From Micromonospora andamanensis (lineage in GTDB: Bacteria > Actinomycetota > Actinomycetes > Mycobacteriales > Micromonosporaceae): a DNA stretch of 64,000 nucleotides. The position numbers and the translations under genes were made by a program. Positions within the stretch are counted from its first letter, which is position 1; every line of letters starts with the position of its first letter. The stretch spans positions 182,326-246,325 of the forward strand of contig NZ_BOOZ01000015.1 of NCBI RefSeq assembly GCF_016863495.1, read 5' to 3'. The notes beneath the pieces are model-generated. The model did not search any database. It had not been told where the DNA came from and saw only the letters and a program-made list of their open reading frames with translations. Positions 1 through 8,845 of the stretch are shown here, piece after piece.

Positions 1-348
1 CTGCCACTTCGCCGCGTCGTCGCGGCTGGTGAAGAGCAGCACGGTCATCGGCAGGTCGTAACCGCAGGGCGGGCCGCTGAACATCAGGGAGTAGCTGATG
101 GTGACGGTGGTGGCGGTGGTCCCGGTGACCATGCCGGTGATCGGGAGTGCCGGCGGACACGCCACGGTCGGGGTCGGGGTCGGGGTCGGGCCCCCGGTCG
201 GGTTCGTGGTCGGGCTCGAACTCGGGCTCTGGGTCCACAGGGGGACCGGGGTCGGGCCGGCCGGGGTGTCGGCGGCACCGGCCGCCGCGACTCCGGCGAC
301 AGCGGTCAGGGTCACGGCGGTGAGCACCACGCCGAACGTGCGAAGCAT
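1..348 (-). CDS. Secreted protein with Pro-Thr linker, C-terminus cut by window edge
   Basis: The visible 116 codons begin at an ATG at 346-348 behind a GGAGG ribosome site. They show a signal peptide (MLRTFGVVLTAVTLTAVAG, then an AAAGAA cleavage region), a Ser/Pro/Thr-rich linker with repeated PT pairs (around residues 45-60), and the start of a folded domain with two cysteines (CPPALPIT and GPPCGYDL). Signal peptide plus PT linker is typical of exported actinobacterial enzymes or binding proteins with a C-terminal module. The domain has an immunoglobulin/fibronectin-like beta pattern, but I do not recognise it. Function is unknown. Confidence 0.75.
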   Translation of the reverse strand, partial: MLRTFGVVLTAVTLTAVAGVAAAGAADTPAGPTPVPLWTQSPSSSPTTNPTGGPTPTPTPTVACPPALPITGMVTGTTATTVTISYSLMFSGPPCGYDLPMTVLLFTSRDDAAKWQ

Positions 349-634
349 CCGTTACCTCCAAGGACGGCGGCCGGCCGGGTCGGCGGTGCACCGGCCCCGC
401 TGGCCGATCCGGTTGCCGACCACCACGTGCGGACAGCTGGCAGGTGTCGACAGCGGACGTCACAGTGGCGGCACGACGGGGAAAAGGCTGCCCGGACCGG
501 GTGACACGCGCGGCGCGCCCTCGCCGTCGCGCGACCGCACCGGCTCCCGGGTGCGGTCGATGAGCCCGAGTCTCGCAGTTGACGTCAATCGATACAACAG
601 CGCGATGTGTCCTTCCGGGCACCGTCGGCGACGG

Positions 635-1139
635 TCAGCCCATGGACTTCGCACCGTCGATGGTCTCCCGGATGATGTCCGCGTGCCCGGCGTGCTGGGA
701 CGTCTCCGCGAGGATGTGCAGCAGCACCCGACGGGCCGACCAGCGGGCGCCCGGTTCGAACCAGGGCGCCTCCGGCAGCGGGTGATCAGCGTCGAGGTCG
801 GGGAGGGTGGCGCGCCACCTCGTCGGTACGGCGCGCCACCTCGTCGTACGTCGCGAGGATGCCGGCCAGGGTCTCCACCGGCAGCATCTGGAACGACTGG
901 GCGTGACGCTCGTAGGCACCCGGGTCGTCCGAGCTGCCCATCACCACCGGGCCATTGAGGATGAAGTCGACCCAGTCGCGCTCGATGTGCGCCACGTGCT
1001 TGATCACGCCACCCACGCACAGCTCGCTCACCGTGCTGCGTTCGGCGGCCTGCTCGTCGGTCAGGTCCCGCGCGGTGTTGCGCAGGTGGAAGCGGTGCTG
1101 GCGCAGCGCCTGAAGCAGATCGGCGCGCTCGGTTGACAT
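635..1139 (-). pseudogene. DinB/DUF664-family protein, broken by a frameshift
   Basis: Two overlapping frames together make a complete DUF664 (DinB-like four-helix bundle, putative metal-dependent thiol enzyme) of about 167 residues, the usual family size. The N-terminal frame runs from MSTERADLLQALRQHRF through KHVAHIERDWVDFI to TYDEVARRTDEVAR. The C-terminal frame continues ATLPDLDADHPLPEAPWFEP to AETSQHAGHADIIRETIDG. The conserved helices with HVAHIERDW and SQHAGHADI histidines are present but in different frames. The break lies in a short GC run near 810-816, where two extra bases (GC) would restore one frame. An upstream GTG at 1205 with a GGAGG site is an alternative start. It is either a recent pseudogene or a sequencing error. 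Confidence 0.8.
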
Positions 1140-1230
1140 GTCGATTCCGGTCACGGTCAGCCCTTCGTCGGCGGTCAGCCCGATGGTATTGGCCGCCTCC
1201 GACACTCCCCCTCCATCGCCACCGCTCCGC

Positions 1231-1956
1231 CTACGACGCCGCCAGCGCCTCGCGCATCCGGTTGATCTCGACGCCCTGCTCCACCACGACGCTGCCGGCC
1301 AACTCGTTGACTGTGACGTCGGAACCGAGCGTCAGCGCCTCCTTGCCCATGTCGATAGCGCCCTGATGATGATCGGTCATCATGGCGACGAACATCTTGT
1401 CGAACTCGGCGCCCCGGGCAGCGGTGAGGCGGTTCAGCGCCTCGGCCGACTGCATGCCGGACATCCGGTGCCGATGGTCGCCCCCGGAGTCGCGGTCGAG
1501 GCCCCGGTCGGTCAGCCACGCCTCCAACACCTTGATCTCCGGCCCCTGAGCGGCCAGGATCCGATCCGCGAGGATCTTCAGCTGCGGGTTCTCGCCCCGT
1601 TCCGCCACCAACCGGGCCATCACGAGCGCCTGCTCGTGGTGCGGAATCATCATGGTGACGAAGCGGACGTCGGCGTTGTTGTGCGGTGGGCGCGGCATCG
1701 CCGACATCTCGTTCGCCGGCAGTGACGCCGCCGGCTCCCCGGGACGTCCGGGCATCAGCACCGGCGCGGTGGCATCGGGTAGGCCGGGCAGTTCGATAGG
1801 CGCGGGGGTGCTCGATGTCGTCGCCGGCTCCGGGTCGCCGTCCGGCCACCAGATGACGAGCGCCACCCCGGCGGCCAGCACCGCCAACGCAGTCAGCTCG
1901 ATCAGCACCAGCCTGCGCGAGCGCCCGAGAAGCTCCCGGATCCGTACCCCCAGCAC
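1231..1956 (-). CDS. DUF305 membrane-anchored protein, probable metal-binding
   Basis: The protein has one N-terminal transmembrane segment (LIELTALAVLAAGVALVIWW) followed by a Pro-rich linker and a DUF305 domain. The domain carries the paired family signatures MMIPHHEQAL and MMTDHHQGAI. DUF305 is a ferritin-like helical fold and some members (for example cyanobacterial CopM) bind copper. The substrate here is not shown. The GTG at 1954-1956 is preferred because GGAGG lies six bases upstream. The gene is divergent from the secreted LVIVD-repeat protein, so the two may share a regulatory region and act outside the membrane together. That link is an inference from adjacency. Confidence 0.85.
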   Translation of the reverse strand: MLGVRIRELLGRSRRLVLIELTALAVLAAGVALVIWWPDGDPEPATTSSTPAPIELPGLPDATAPVLMPGRPGEPAASLPANEMSAMPRPPHNNADVRFVTMMIPHHEQALVMARLVAERGENPQLKILADRILAAQGPEIKVLEAWLTDRGLDRDSGGDHRHRMSGMQSAEALNRLTAARGAEFDKMFVAMMTDHHQGAIDMGKEALTLGSDVTVNELAGSVVVEQGVEINRMREALAAS

Positions 1957-2184
1957 CACGTGCCTCCCAGCGTCGGTCGAGGTTGGCGGGGATGTTAGCG
2001 CGGGGCTGACCTGCGGCGGGAGGGTAGTGGACGGCGAAAGGATCGGTTGGCCCCACCTGCGGCAATTTGCACCGCGACTGCGCCCTCCGTGTTGCTGAAC
2101 CGTGACCACAAGGCCGTCGATCTTCCCGTCCCGGCGGCGTTACGGTCCCGCTACCCCTGCTCATCCTGACGAAGGGTGTCCTAC

Positions 2185-3858
2185 ATGTCCGATCCAACCC
2201 CACGAGGGAGTCGAAGGCTGGCGATCAGCCTGGCCGCCACCGCCGCCCTTCTCCTCACCGGGGCCGCCGCCGCGCCGGCGAGCGGCGCCGCCGAGTCCGC
2301 CACGAACGCCGTCCCGGGGATCGACGAGATCGTCAGCTCCCCCAACCTCCAGCAGATCGCCAACATCCCGAAGTTCGGTGGCTTCGCCAGCGAGAGCGCG
2401 TACAACTCGGACCTGGCGTTCCAGGGCGACCACGTCTTCGCCGGCAACTACAACGGCTTCAACGTCTTCGACATCAGCGACCCCGCCTCGCCGCAGGTGG
2501 TCAGCCAGGTCGTCTGCCCCGGCGCGCAGGGCGACCCGTCGGTCTTCGGCAACCTGCTGTTCCTCGCTGTCGACTCGGCGCGCAGCGACGACTCGTGCGC
2601 CAGCAGCAGTGGTTCGGTGGCCCAGGAAAGCTCCTGGGAGGGCGTCCGGATCTTCGACATCAGTGACAAGACGAATCCGCTGTACATCAAGTCGGTCCGC
2701 ACCGACTGCGGCTCGCACACCCTCACCCTCGTCCCGAGCAAGGACGACCAGAGCGTCTACGTCTACGTACAGTCGTACAGCCCGTCGAACAACGCGTTCT
2801 ACTGCAAGCCGCCGCACGACAAGATCTCGATCATCGAGGTGCCGCTGGACAACCCGACGAGCGCTTCGGTGGTGGCCACGCCGGTCCTCTTCCCCGATAC
2901 CGCCGGCAACACCAACACCAGCGGCTGCCACGACATCACCACCTACCCGGAGCTGGACCTGGCCGCCGGTGCCTGCATGGGCGACGGCGTGCTGATGGAC
3001 ATCTCCGACCGGGAGAACCCGGTGATCCTCAGCCAGGTCCGGGACACCAACTTCGCGTTCTGGCACTCGGCCACGTTCAACAACGCCGGCACCAAGCTGA
3101 TCTTCACCGACGAGCTCGGCGGTGGCAGCGGCGCGATCTGCACCAGCAACTACCGGACCAACCAGGGTGCCAACGCGATCTACGACATCGTCGGCAGCGG
3201 CACCGACCGGGAACTGGTCTTCCGGAGCTACTTCAAGATTCCCCGGGAGAACAGCAGCCTGGAGAACTGCGTGGCGCACAACGGGTCACTGATCCCGGCG
3301 ATGGGCCGCGACATCATGGTCCAGGCGTGGTACCAGGGCGGTGTCTCGGTCATCGACTTCACCGACTCGGCCAACCCGGTCGAGATCGCCTTCTGGGAGC
3401 GGGGCCCGCTTTCGGACACCCGCCGCATCCTCGGTGGTGCCTGGTCGACCTACTACCACAACGGATACATCTACTCCAATGACATCCAGAAGGGCTTCGA
3501 CGTCCTGAAGCTGGACGACGCGCGCACCAACAACGCCCGCGCGGTGGCCTTCGCGGAGCTGAACGTGCAGACCCAGCCGAGCTACCCGGCCTGCACCACG
3601 GTCCTCACCGGACGGCACAACGGCAGCATGACCATCAGGACCGGAATCACCTGCATGGACGGGGTGACCCAGAACGGCGCGATCAAGGTCAACCCGGGTG
3701 CCGGGCTGATCGTGTTCAACTCGAACCTGAACGGCTCGATCCACGCGGTCAACGCCTCGGTGGTGTCGATAGTGGAGAGCCGGGTGAACGGTTCGGTGGA
3801 CGCCATCGGTGCGACCATCCGGGACAGCAGGATCAACGGTTCGGTGCGGACGAGCTGA
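2185..3858 (+). CDS. Secreted LVIVD-repeat beta-propeller protein with C-terminal beta-helix-like tail
   Basis: The 557-residue protein starts at ATG 2185, eight bases after GAAGGG. It has a signal peptide (LAISLAATAALLLTGAAAAP). The body holds LVIVD-type propeller repeats such as GFNVFDISDPASPQVVSQV, VRIFDISDKTNPLYIKSV, VLMDISDRENPVILSQV and VSVIDFTDSANPVEIAFW. The last ~80 residues change character to short repeating turns (NSNLNGSIHAVNAS, ESRVNGSVDAIGAT, DSRINGSVRTS), as in a right-handed beta-helix or polymer-forming solenoid. LVIVD proteins are extracellular propellers of mostly unknown function. The gene is monocistronic and followed by a strong hairpin. Confidence 0.85.
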   Translation: MSDPTPRGSRRLAISLAATAALLLTGAAAAPASGAAESATNAVPGIDEIVSSPNLQQIANIPKFGGFASESAYNSDLAFQGDHVFAGNYNGFNVFDISDPASPQVVSQVVCPGAQGDPSVFGNLLFLAVDSARSDDSCASSSGSVAQESSWEGVRIFDISDKTNPLYIKSVRTDCGSHTLTLVPSKDDQSVYVYVQSYSPSNNAFYCKPPHDKISIIEVPLDNPTSASVVATPVLFPDTAGNTNTSGCHDITTYPELDLAAGACMGDGVLMDISDRENPVILSQVRDTNFAFWHSATFNNAGTKLIFTDELGGGSGAICTSNYRTNQGANAIYDIVGSGTDRELVFRSYFKIPRENSSLENCVAHNGSLIPAMGRDIMVQAWYQGGVSVIDFTDSANPVEIAFWERGPLSDTRRILGGAWSTYYHNGYIYSNDIQKGFDVLKLDDARTNNARAVAFAELNVQTQPSYPACTTVLTGRHNGSMTIRTGITCMDGVTQNGAIKVNPGAGLIVFNSNLNGSIHAVNASVVSIVESRVNGSVDAIGATIRDSRINGSVRTS

Positions 3859-3888
3859 CCCACGGCGCACCGCTCAGACAGCACCAGC

Positions 3889-3923
3889 GCTCCGGCCCGG
3901 CGGACCACCCGCCGGGCCGGAGC
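3889..3923. terminator. Hairpin terminator after the LVIVD protein
   Basis: A perfect 15-bp stem (GCTCCGGCCCGGCGG and its complement) closes a 5-base loop 30 bases after the stop codon. There is no T run, as is usual for G+C-rich terminators. It separates this gene from the chitinase promoter. Confidence 0.7.
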
Positions 3924-3967
3924 CCTGCCACGGGGCCGCACCGGGCGGGACGACCCGACGGCTGCCC

Positions 3968-3996
3968 TTGACCGTGGACGGTGATCGGCTTAGCTT
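3968..3996 (+). promoter_or_regulatory. Candidate sigma-A promoter for the chitinase
   Basis: TTGACC at 3968-3973 and TAGCTT at 3991-3996 are separated by 17 bases and sit about 55 bases before the chitinase start. Both hexamers are close to actinobacterial vegetative consensus. Confidence 0.5.
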
Positions 3997-4051
3997 CATC
4001 GATCAGGAAGGTCTCTTTACTGATTTCGCCTCACCCCTCCCGGGAGTGCCG

Positions 4052-5395
4052 ATGCGATCATTCCGTCCCCGCCGCCTCACCGCCCTCCTCGCCCTGAGCA
4101 CCCTGCTGATCACCGCCGCGCCGCCGGCCGCCGCCAACGCGAGCGGTAAACCGGGCCGCAGCGACGGCTACCACCGGGTCGGCTACTTCACCCAGTGGGG
4201 CATCTACGGCCGGGCGTTCCCGGTGAAGAAGCTCGACACCTCCGGCGCGGCGAGCCGGCTGACCCACGTCAACTACGCGTTCGGCAACGTCAGCGAGGAC
4301 GGTAGGTGCCATGTGGACGGCGGGCCGGGTGAGGGTGACGCCTGGGCCGACTATCAGCGCCCCGTCCCGGCTGAGGAGAGCGTCGACGGGGTGGCCGACG
4401 CCTGGGGTGAGCCGCTCAACGGCAACTTCGGCCAGTTGGCCAAGCTGAAGGCCAAGCACCCCGGCCTGAAAGTGATGATCTCGCTGGGCGGATGGAGCTG
4501 GTCCACGTACTTCTCCAACGCCGCCCGTACCGACGCCTCCCGCCGGGCCTTCGTCTCGTCCTGCATCGACCTTTACCTCAGGGGCAACCTGCCGATCCTG
4601 GACGGTGGCAGCGGCGGTCCCGGTGCCGCAGCCGGCGTGTTCGACGGCATCGACCTCGACTGGGAGTGGCCGAACTGGCCAGGTGAGCCTGGCAACGTCA
4701 TCCGCCCCGAGGACCGGGAGAACTTCACCAAACTGCTCGCCGAGTTCCGCCGGCAACTCGACGCGTACGGCCGGCAGACGCGCCGCCACCACCCGCTGAC
4801 CGCCTTCCTGCCGGCCAACCCGGCCACGATGGACGCGGGCTACGAGGGACGCAAGATCTTCAAATACCTCGACTTCGCCACCGTGCAGGGCTACGACTTC
4901 CACGGCACCTGGGAGACGGTGACCAACCAGCAGTCGGCGCTGCGGGTACCGAAGGGCGCGCCGGACGACCCGGACTTCTCCGTGGAGGTGGCGATCGACG
5001 GCTGGATCGCCCGCGGGGCGCCCCGACACAAGCTCGTCCTCGGCATCCCGTACTACGGCCAGGGCTGGACCGGCGTCAGCGGTGACGGAAACGGGCTGTT
5101 CCAGCCGGCCGCCGGGCCCGCTCCCGCCACCCACGCCGCCGGGTTCGAGGATTACAAGCAGCTCAAGAACCTGGCCCGCGACGGCTTCACCGTCCACCGC
5201 GACCTACGCGCCGGACACGCCTGGCTCTTCGACGGCACGACCTTCTGGACGTACGACGACCCGGCGGTGGTGTGGCAGAAGACGCTCTACATCCGGCGGG
5301 CCGGCCTGGGCGGGGCGATGATCTGGTCGCTCGACGGCGACGACGACCGCGCCACCCTGACCAGGACGATAAGCCTGGGGCTCGGCACCGGATAG
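4052..5395 (+). CDS. Secreted GH18 chitinase
   Basis: The 447-residue protein begins at ATG 4052 behind GGGAG and carries a signal peptide ending near PPAAANAS. It is a single GH18 TIM barrel with no carbohydrate-binding module. The beta-strand motifs include HVNYAFGNV, LKVMISLGGWSWS and the catalytic DxxDxDxE box FDGIDLDWEWP (Glu is the acid/base), then the late barrel strand FWTYDDP and C-terminal GGAMIWSLDGDD. GH18 chitinases cleave chitin with retention by substrate-assisted catalysis. An in-frame upstream extension exists, but it has no ribosome site and would bury the signal peptide. Neighbours do not form an operon with it. Confidence 0.93.
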   Translation: MRSFRPRRLTALLALSTLLITAAPPAAANASGKPGRSDGYHRVGYFTQWGIYGRAFPVKKLDTSGAASRLTHVNYAFGNVSEDGRCHVDGGPGEGDAWADYQRPVPAEESVDGVADAWGEPLNGNFGQLAKLKAKHPGLKVMISLGGWSWSTYFSNAARTDASRRAFVSSCIDLYLRGNLPILDGGSGGPGAAAGVFDGIDLDWEWPNWPGEPGNVIRPEDRENFTKLLAEFRRQLDAYGRQTRRHHPLTAFLPANPATMDAGYEGRKIFKYLDFATVQGYDFHGTWETVTNQQSALRVPKGAPDDPDFSVEVAIDGWIARGAPRHKLVLGIPYYGQGWTGVSGDGNGLFQPAAGPAPATHAAGFEDYKQLKNLARDGFTVHRDLRAGHAWLFDGTTFWTYDDPAVVWQKTLYIRRAGLGGAMIWSLDGDDDRATLTRTISLGLGTG

Positions 5396-5407
5396 CCCCG
5401 CCGGCCG

Positions 5408-5438
5408 CCGCCCGCCGCCCCGCACCGGCGGTGGGCGG
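5408..5438. terminator. Hairpin between the convergent chitinase and response regulator genes
   Basis: A 12-bp stem with one G-T mismatch (CCGCCCGCCGCC with GGCGGTGGGCGG) and a 7-base loop lies in the 50-base gap between convergent stop codons. It probably serves both genes. Confidence 0.55.
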
Positions 5439-5445
5439 TGGGCGG

Positions 5446-6090
5446 TCAGCCCAGGATTCCCTCGTGGAGCGCGCGGAGCACCGCGTTCGTGCGGTCCCGG
5501 GCGCCGAGTTTGGTGAGGATCGTGGAGACGTGGTTCTTGACGGTCCCCTCGGCGAGGAAGAGGAGTTCGGCGATCTCCCGGTTGCTGTAGCCCCGCGCCA
5601 CGAGCCGCAGCACCTCCTGCTCGCGTTCGGTGAGACTCTGCACCGGCGGCGCCTCAGGCCCGACCGGCGACGGCCCGGAGCGGATCGCCCGCAGCATCCG
5701 ATCGGTGATCGACGGAGCGATGAGCGTGCCCCCGTCGGCGAGCGTCCGGATCGCCCGGGTGAGCTGGTCCAGCGTGACGTCCTTCAGCAGGTAGCCCCGG
5801 GCACCCGCGCGCAGCGCGGCGAGCACGAGTTCGTCGTCGTCGAACGTGGTCAGCACCAGCACCGGGATGTCGACGTTGTCCGCCCGTAACCGCTCCAGCG
5901 TCCAGATGCCGTCGAACCGGGGCATCCGCAGGTCGAGCAGGATCACATCGGGGGTGGTACGCGCGATGACCGGAAGCGCGGCGCGGCCGTCGTCGGCCTC
6001 TCCGACCACGTCGATCCCGGCGACCTCCAGCAACCCCCGGATGCCCTGCCGGATGAGGGTCTGGTCGTCGACCACCACCACCCGGGTCAT
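5446..6090 (-). CDS. LuxR/NarL-family response regulator
   Basis: The 214-residue protein has a receiver domain with the acidic pair VVVDDQ near the N-terminus, the phospho-acceptor Asp in VILLDLRMPRFDG (about residue 53) and the conserved Lys in YLLKDVT. A C-terminal LuxR helix-turn-helix follows (LTEREQEVLRLVARGYSNRE ... GTVKNHVSTILTKL). It overlaps the upstream sensor kinase by four bases (ATGA), so they form a two-component pair. The pair is divergent from an ABC exporter, a common arrangement where the regulator controls the exporter. The inverted repeat at 7230-7262 is the candidate target. Confidence 0.93.
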   Translation of the reverse strand: MTRVVVVDDQTLIRQGIRGLLEVAGIDVVGEADDGRAALPVIARTTPDVILLDLRMPRFDGIWTLERLRADNVDIPVLVLTTFDDDELVLAALRAGARGYLLKDVTLDQLTRAIRTLADGGTLIAPSITDRMLRAIRSGPSPVGPEAPPVQSLTEREQEVLRLVARGYSNREIAELLFLAEGTVKNHVSTILTKLGARDRTNAVLRALHEGILG

Positions 6091-7190
6091 CGGGCCGGCA
6101 CCCGCGCGGTCACCCGGAACCCGTCGTCGCCGTCGACGGCCAGGTCGCCGCCCAGGGCCGCGAACCGCTCACCGAGGCCACGCAGCCCGTTGCCGAGTGT
6201 CGGGTCCGGTGCGCCCCGTCCGTCGTCGCGGGCCACCAGGACCGTCTCCCGTTCATCGCCGGTCACCGAAATCCGCAGGGAACTCGCGTCGGCGTGCCGG
6301 ATGGTGTTGGTGACGATCTCCTGCGTCGCCCGGACGAACGCCGCGCTGTCGTCCTCATCGATCCGCACCCCCGGGGCCACGTCGATCGTCACGTCGAGAC
6401 CGGGCAGATCCTGAGTCACCCGGCGCAACGCCTGCTCAAGATCAGGACTCGCGGCCCGCAGCTGCCCGACCGTGGCCCGCACGTCGCCGAGGAGATCGCG
6501 GGCGACCCGGTCGGCCCGCTCAAGATGGGTACGGGCGGCCGGTCCCTCCAGGTGACGGGCGGTCTCCAGCTCCAGGGTCAGCACCGTCAGCTGGTGCCCG
6601 ATCAGGTCATGCAGTTCGCGGGAGATACGCAACCGTTCCGCGGTGGCGGCCGACTCCGAGAGCAGGACGCTTGCGGCCTGCAACTCGACATGCGCCTCAG
6701 CCAGTTCGCGGCGCATCCGCTGCTCCCGCAGCAGGGTGACCGAGCTGAGCAGCGTAGCCACCTGGATGAGCAGGTAGAAACCCAGGAGCATGGCCCGGTC
6801 GGGCATGGCACGCATCGCCGACGCGGCAGCGAAGGTGATCACCAGTGTGTTGCCGACCACGACCAGCAACCCGACAGGTATCGGCACCACGTACACGCTC
6901 ACGGCCGCGGTGAGGACCAGCAGCACCGGCAACAGCCCCAGGCTGGCGGCCGACAGCAGCAGGATCCAGGCGGCGGCGACGGTCGTGGCGAAGGCCGCGT
7001 ACCGCACCCGACGGGACACGCGGGTGGCGACGGAGACGAGCAGGGCCACCAGGTAGCCGACGAAGAGCGCGATCCACAAACCGCGCGCGACAGTCGTCTC
7101 GACCGCGCCGAAAAGTCCGGGACCAGCGACGGCGACCGCCACCACGAGCATCGCGAGGCCGGACCATTCGTCTGTGCCGACCCGTCGCAT
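6087..7190 (-). CDS. Membrane sensor histidine kinase (HisKA_3 type)
   Basis: The N-terminal half is several hydrophobic membrane segments without a large extracellular loop. A dimerisation domain follows with the phospho-acceptor His in RISRELHDLIGHQLT and a HATPase domain (TQEIVTNTIRHADAS with N-box, VARDDGRGAPD, GNGLRGLGER). This is the NarL/DesK class that signals to LuxR-type regulators. I chose ATG 7188-7190 because GGGG precedes it; the GTG at 7199 gives three more residues. The compact intramembrane-type sensor suggests detection of envelope stress or a membrane-active compound. The signal is unknown. Confidence 0.9.
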   Translation of the reverse strand: MRRVGTDEWSGLAMLVVAVAVAGPGLFGAVETTVARGLWIALFVGYLVALLVSVATRVSRRVRYAAFATTVAAAWILLLSAASLGLLPVLLVLTAAVSVYVVPIPVGLLVVVGNTLVITFAAASAMRAMPDRAMLLGFYLLIQVATLLSSVTLLREQRMRRELAEAHVELQAASVLLSESAATAERLRISRELHDLIGHQLTVLTLELETARHLEGPAARTHLERADRVARDLLGDVRATVGQLRAASPDLEQALRRVTQDLPGLDVTIDVAPGVRIDEDDSAAFVRATQEIVTNTIRHADASSLRISVTGDERETVLVARDDGRGAPDPTLGNGLRGLGERFAALGGDLAVDGDDGFRVTARVPAR

Positions 7191-7229
7191 GATCCCCACT
7201 CTAGGTCGGGCCCGGTGCAGTCACCTGTG

Positions 7230-7262
7230 CCGAAAGTAATGCCCGCGGATGGTGACTTTCGG
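7230..7262. promoter_or_regulatory. Inverted repeat in the divergent promoter region, candidate response-regulator site
   Basis: CCGAAAGT at 7230-7237 and ACTTTCGG at 7255-7262 are perfect 8-base inverted arms separated by 17 bases. They lie in the ~110-base gap between the kinase and the ABC exporter. Binding by the adjacent LuxR-type regulator is inferred from position and symmetry. Confidence 0.5.
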
Positions 7263-7300
7263 GACACGACACGGGCCCGAACCGTTCGTAGCGTCAAGGC

Positions 7301-8041
7301 ATGACCAGCACCGAACCGGCGATCCTCGCCGAAAACCTCGCCAAGAGCTACCGCAGCACCCGGGCGGTCGTCGACGTGAGTCTGCGGGTCGAGGTCGGCG
7401 AGGCGGTAGGTGTGGTGGGCGCCAACGGCGCGGGCAAGACGACGACTGTCGAGATGATCGCCGGGCTACGCGTACCCGATCGGGGGTGGGTACGCGTGCT
7501 CGGCCTCGACCCGCGCCGCGACCGGGCACGACTGCGGCAGGTCCTCGGCGTGCAGTTGCAGCAGGCGTACCTGCATCACGCGCTACGGGTCACCGAACTT
7601 GTCGATCTCTACCGAAGCTTCTATCCCGATCCCCGCCCGACCGACGAACTGCTCGACATGGTCGAGCTGACCGAACAGCGCCGGACCAGCTTCGACAAGC
7701 TCTCCGGCGGCCAGCAGCAGCGGCTCTCCATCGCCCTCGCCATCGCCGGTCGGCCCCGGATGGTGATCCTCGACGAACTGACCACCGGCCTCGACCCGAA
7801 GGCCCGCCGCCGGATGTGGCACACGGTCGAGCACCTCAGATCCGAGGGGGTGAGCGTGCTGCTCGTCAGCCACACCATGGAGGAGGTCGAGCGGCTCTGC
7901 GACCGCGTCGCGGTGCTCGACGCCGGACGGGTCATCGCGCTCGACACCCCGGCGGGCCTGGTGGCGCGCGCCGGCACCGCCACCCTCGACGACGCGTTCG
8001 TCGCGCTCACCGGCAGGCAACTGGAGGAAGAACCCGCATGA
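7301..8041 (+). CDS. ABC exporter ATP-binding protein
   Basis: The 246-residue ATPase has Walker A GANGAGKTTTVE, the Q-loop (VQLQQAYL), signature LSGGQQQR, Walker B MVILDELTTGLDP and the switch His in LLVSHTMEE. This is the DrrA/CcmA-like class paired with ABC-2 membrane proteins. Note Glu-Leu-Thr in place of the usual Glu-Pro-Thr after Walker B. The stop codon overlaps the permease start (ATGA). The gene is likely induced by the divergent two-component system and exports a drug, lipid or peptide; the substrate is unknown. Confidence 0.92.
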   Translation: MTSTEPAILAENLAKSYRSTRAVVDVSLRVEVGEAVGVVGANGAGKTTTVEMIAGLRVPDRGWVRVLGLDPRRDRARLRQVLGVQLQQAYLHHALRVTELVDLYRSFYPDPRPTDELLDMVELTEQRRTSFDKLSGGQQQRLSIALAIAGRPRMVILDELTTGLDPKARRRMWHTVEHLRSEGVSVLLVSHTMEEVERLCDRVAVLDAGRVIALDTPAGLVARAGTATLDDAFVALTGRQLEEEPA

Positions 8042-8805
8042 ACACGCTCGTCGAGGCCCGTCGCCCGGGGCTGCGCTCCCTGGTCACCCTCATCGGGTGC
8101 GAGGCGAAGATGGTCGTCCGGGACACCGCCGGGCTGGTGGTCCCGCTCTGCCTGCCGTTGCTGATCATGTTGACCAGCGCCTCCGCCGCGAGCGGGACGG
8201 TCGTCGCCAACGGACGTACCGCGCTGGACCTCTACGTGCTGCCGCTCGTGTTCACGATGGTCATCTCGATCATCGGGATCATCAACATGCCGAGTTTCCT
8301 CGCCTACTACAGGCGTTCCGGGATCCTCCGTCGGCTCGGGGTCACCCCCGCGTCACCGGCCATGGTCCTCGCCGCCCAGGCCGTCGTCAGTGTGCTCCAG
8401 TCGCTCGTCGGCATCACGGCCGCGCTGATCGTCGCGTTCCTGGCCTTCGGCGCCAGCCCGCCCGCCGATCTCGGCGTCGCCATCGGCGTGGTCGGGTTGG
8501 CGATGGCAGCGATGTACAGCACCGGCATGATCGTCGCGGCGGTCGCGCCCACCCCCAACTCCGCAGTCGCCATCGGTCTTGTCGCCTTCTTCGTCCTCGG
8601 CGCCCTCGGTGGCATGTTCGGCGGCCGCGACGCCCTGCCCGAGCCGCTCGCCGAGCTCGGCGGTTGGCTACCGTTCGGCGCGGCCGTCGAGGCGCTGTCG
8701 TCCGCCTGGGCCGGCGCGACGGTGTCGGCGGCGCACCTGGTCGGCCTCGGCGCGACGATCGTCGTCGGAGCCGTGGTCGCGGGCCTGCTGTTCCGCTGGG
8801 AATGA
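8038..8805 (+). CDS. ABC-2 type exporter permease
   Basis: The 255-residue membrane protein starts at ATG 8038, overlapping the ATPase stop. It has about six hydrophobic segments, including LVVPLCLPLLIMLTSASAAS, IGIINMPSFLAYYRRSGILRRL and a C-terminal LGATIVVGAVVAGLLF. The RRLGVTPASP loop after the second membrane pair is typical of ABC-2 permeases. It would homodimerise and pair with the upstream ATPase. The downstream neighbour is convergent. Confidence 0.9.
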   Translation: MNTLVEARRPGLRSLVTLIGCEAKMVVRDTAGLVVPLCLPLLIMLTSASAASGTVVANGRTALDLYVLPLVFTMVISIIGIINMPSFLAYYRRSGILRRLGVTPASPAMVLAAQAVVSVLQSLVGITAALIVAFLAFGASPPADLGVAIGVVGLAMAAMYSTGMIVAAVAPTPNSAVAIGLVAFFVLGALGGMFGGRDALPEPLAELGGWLPFGAAVEALSSAWAGATVSAAHLVGLGATIVVGAVVAGLLFRWE

Positions 8806-8845
8806 CCGGCCCCGGCGCGGCCCTACCCGGCCCGTCCCCACCTGG

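Noticed and set aside
163..190. Tandem GGTCGG-type hexamer repeat
   Set aside because: It encodes the Pro-Thr linker of the partial secreted protein on the minus strand, so it needs no regulatory explanation.
579..588. Perfect palindrome TTGACGTCAA
   Set aside because: It lies in the 286-base gap 349-634, downstream of the DinB gene and upstream of the partial secreted-protein gene's start only at a distance; 10-bp symmetry alone is weak evidence and no promoter aligns with it.
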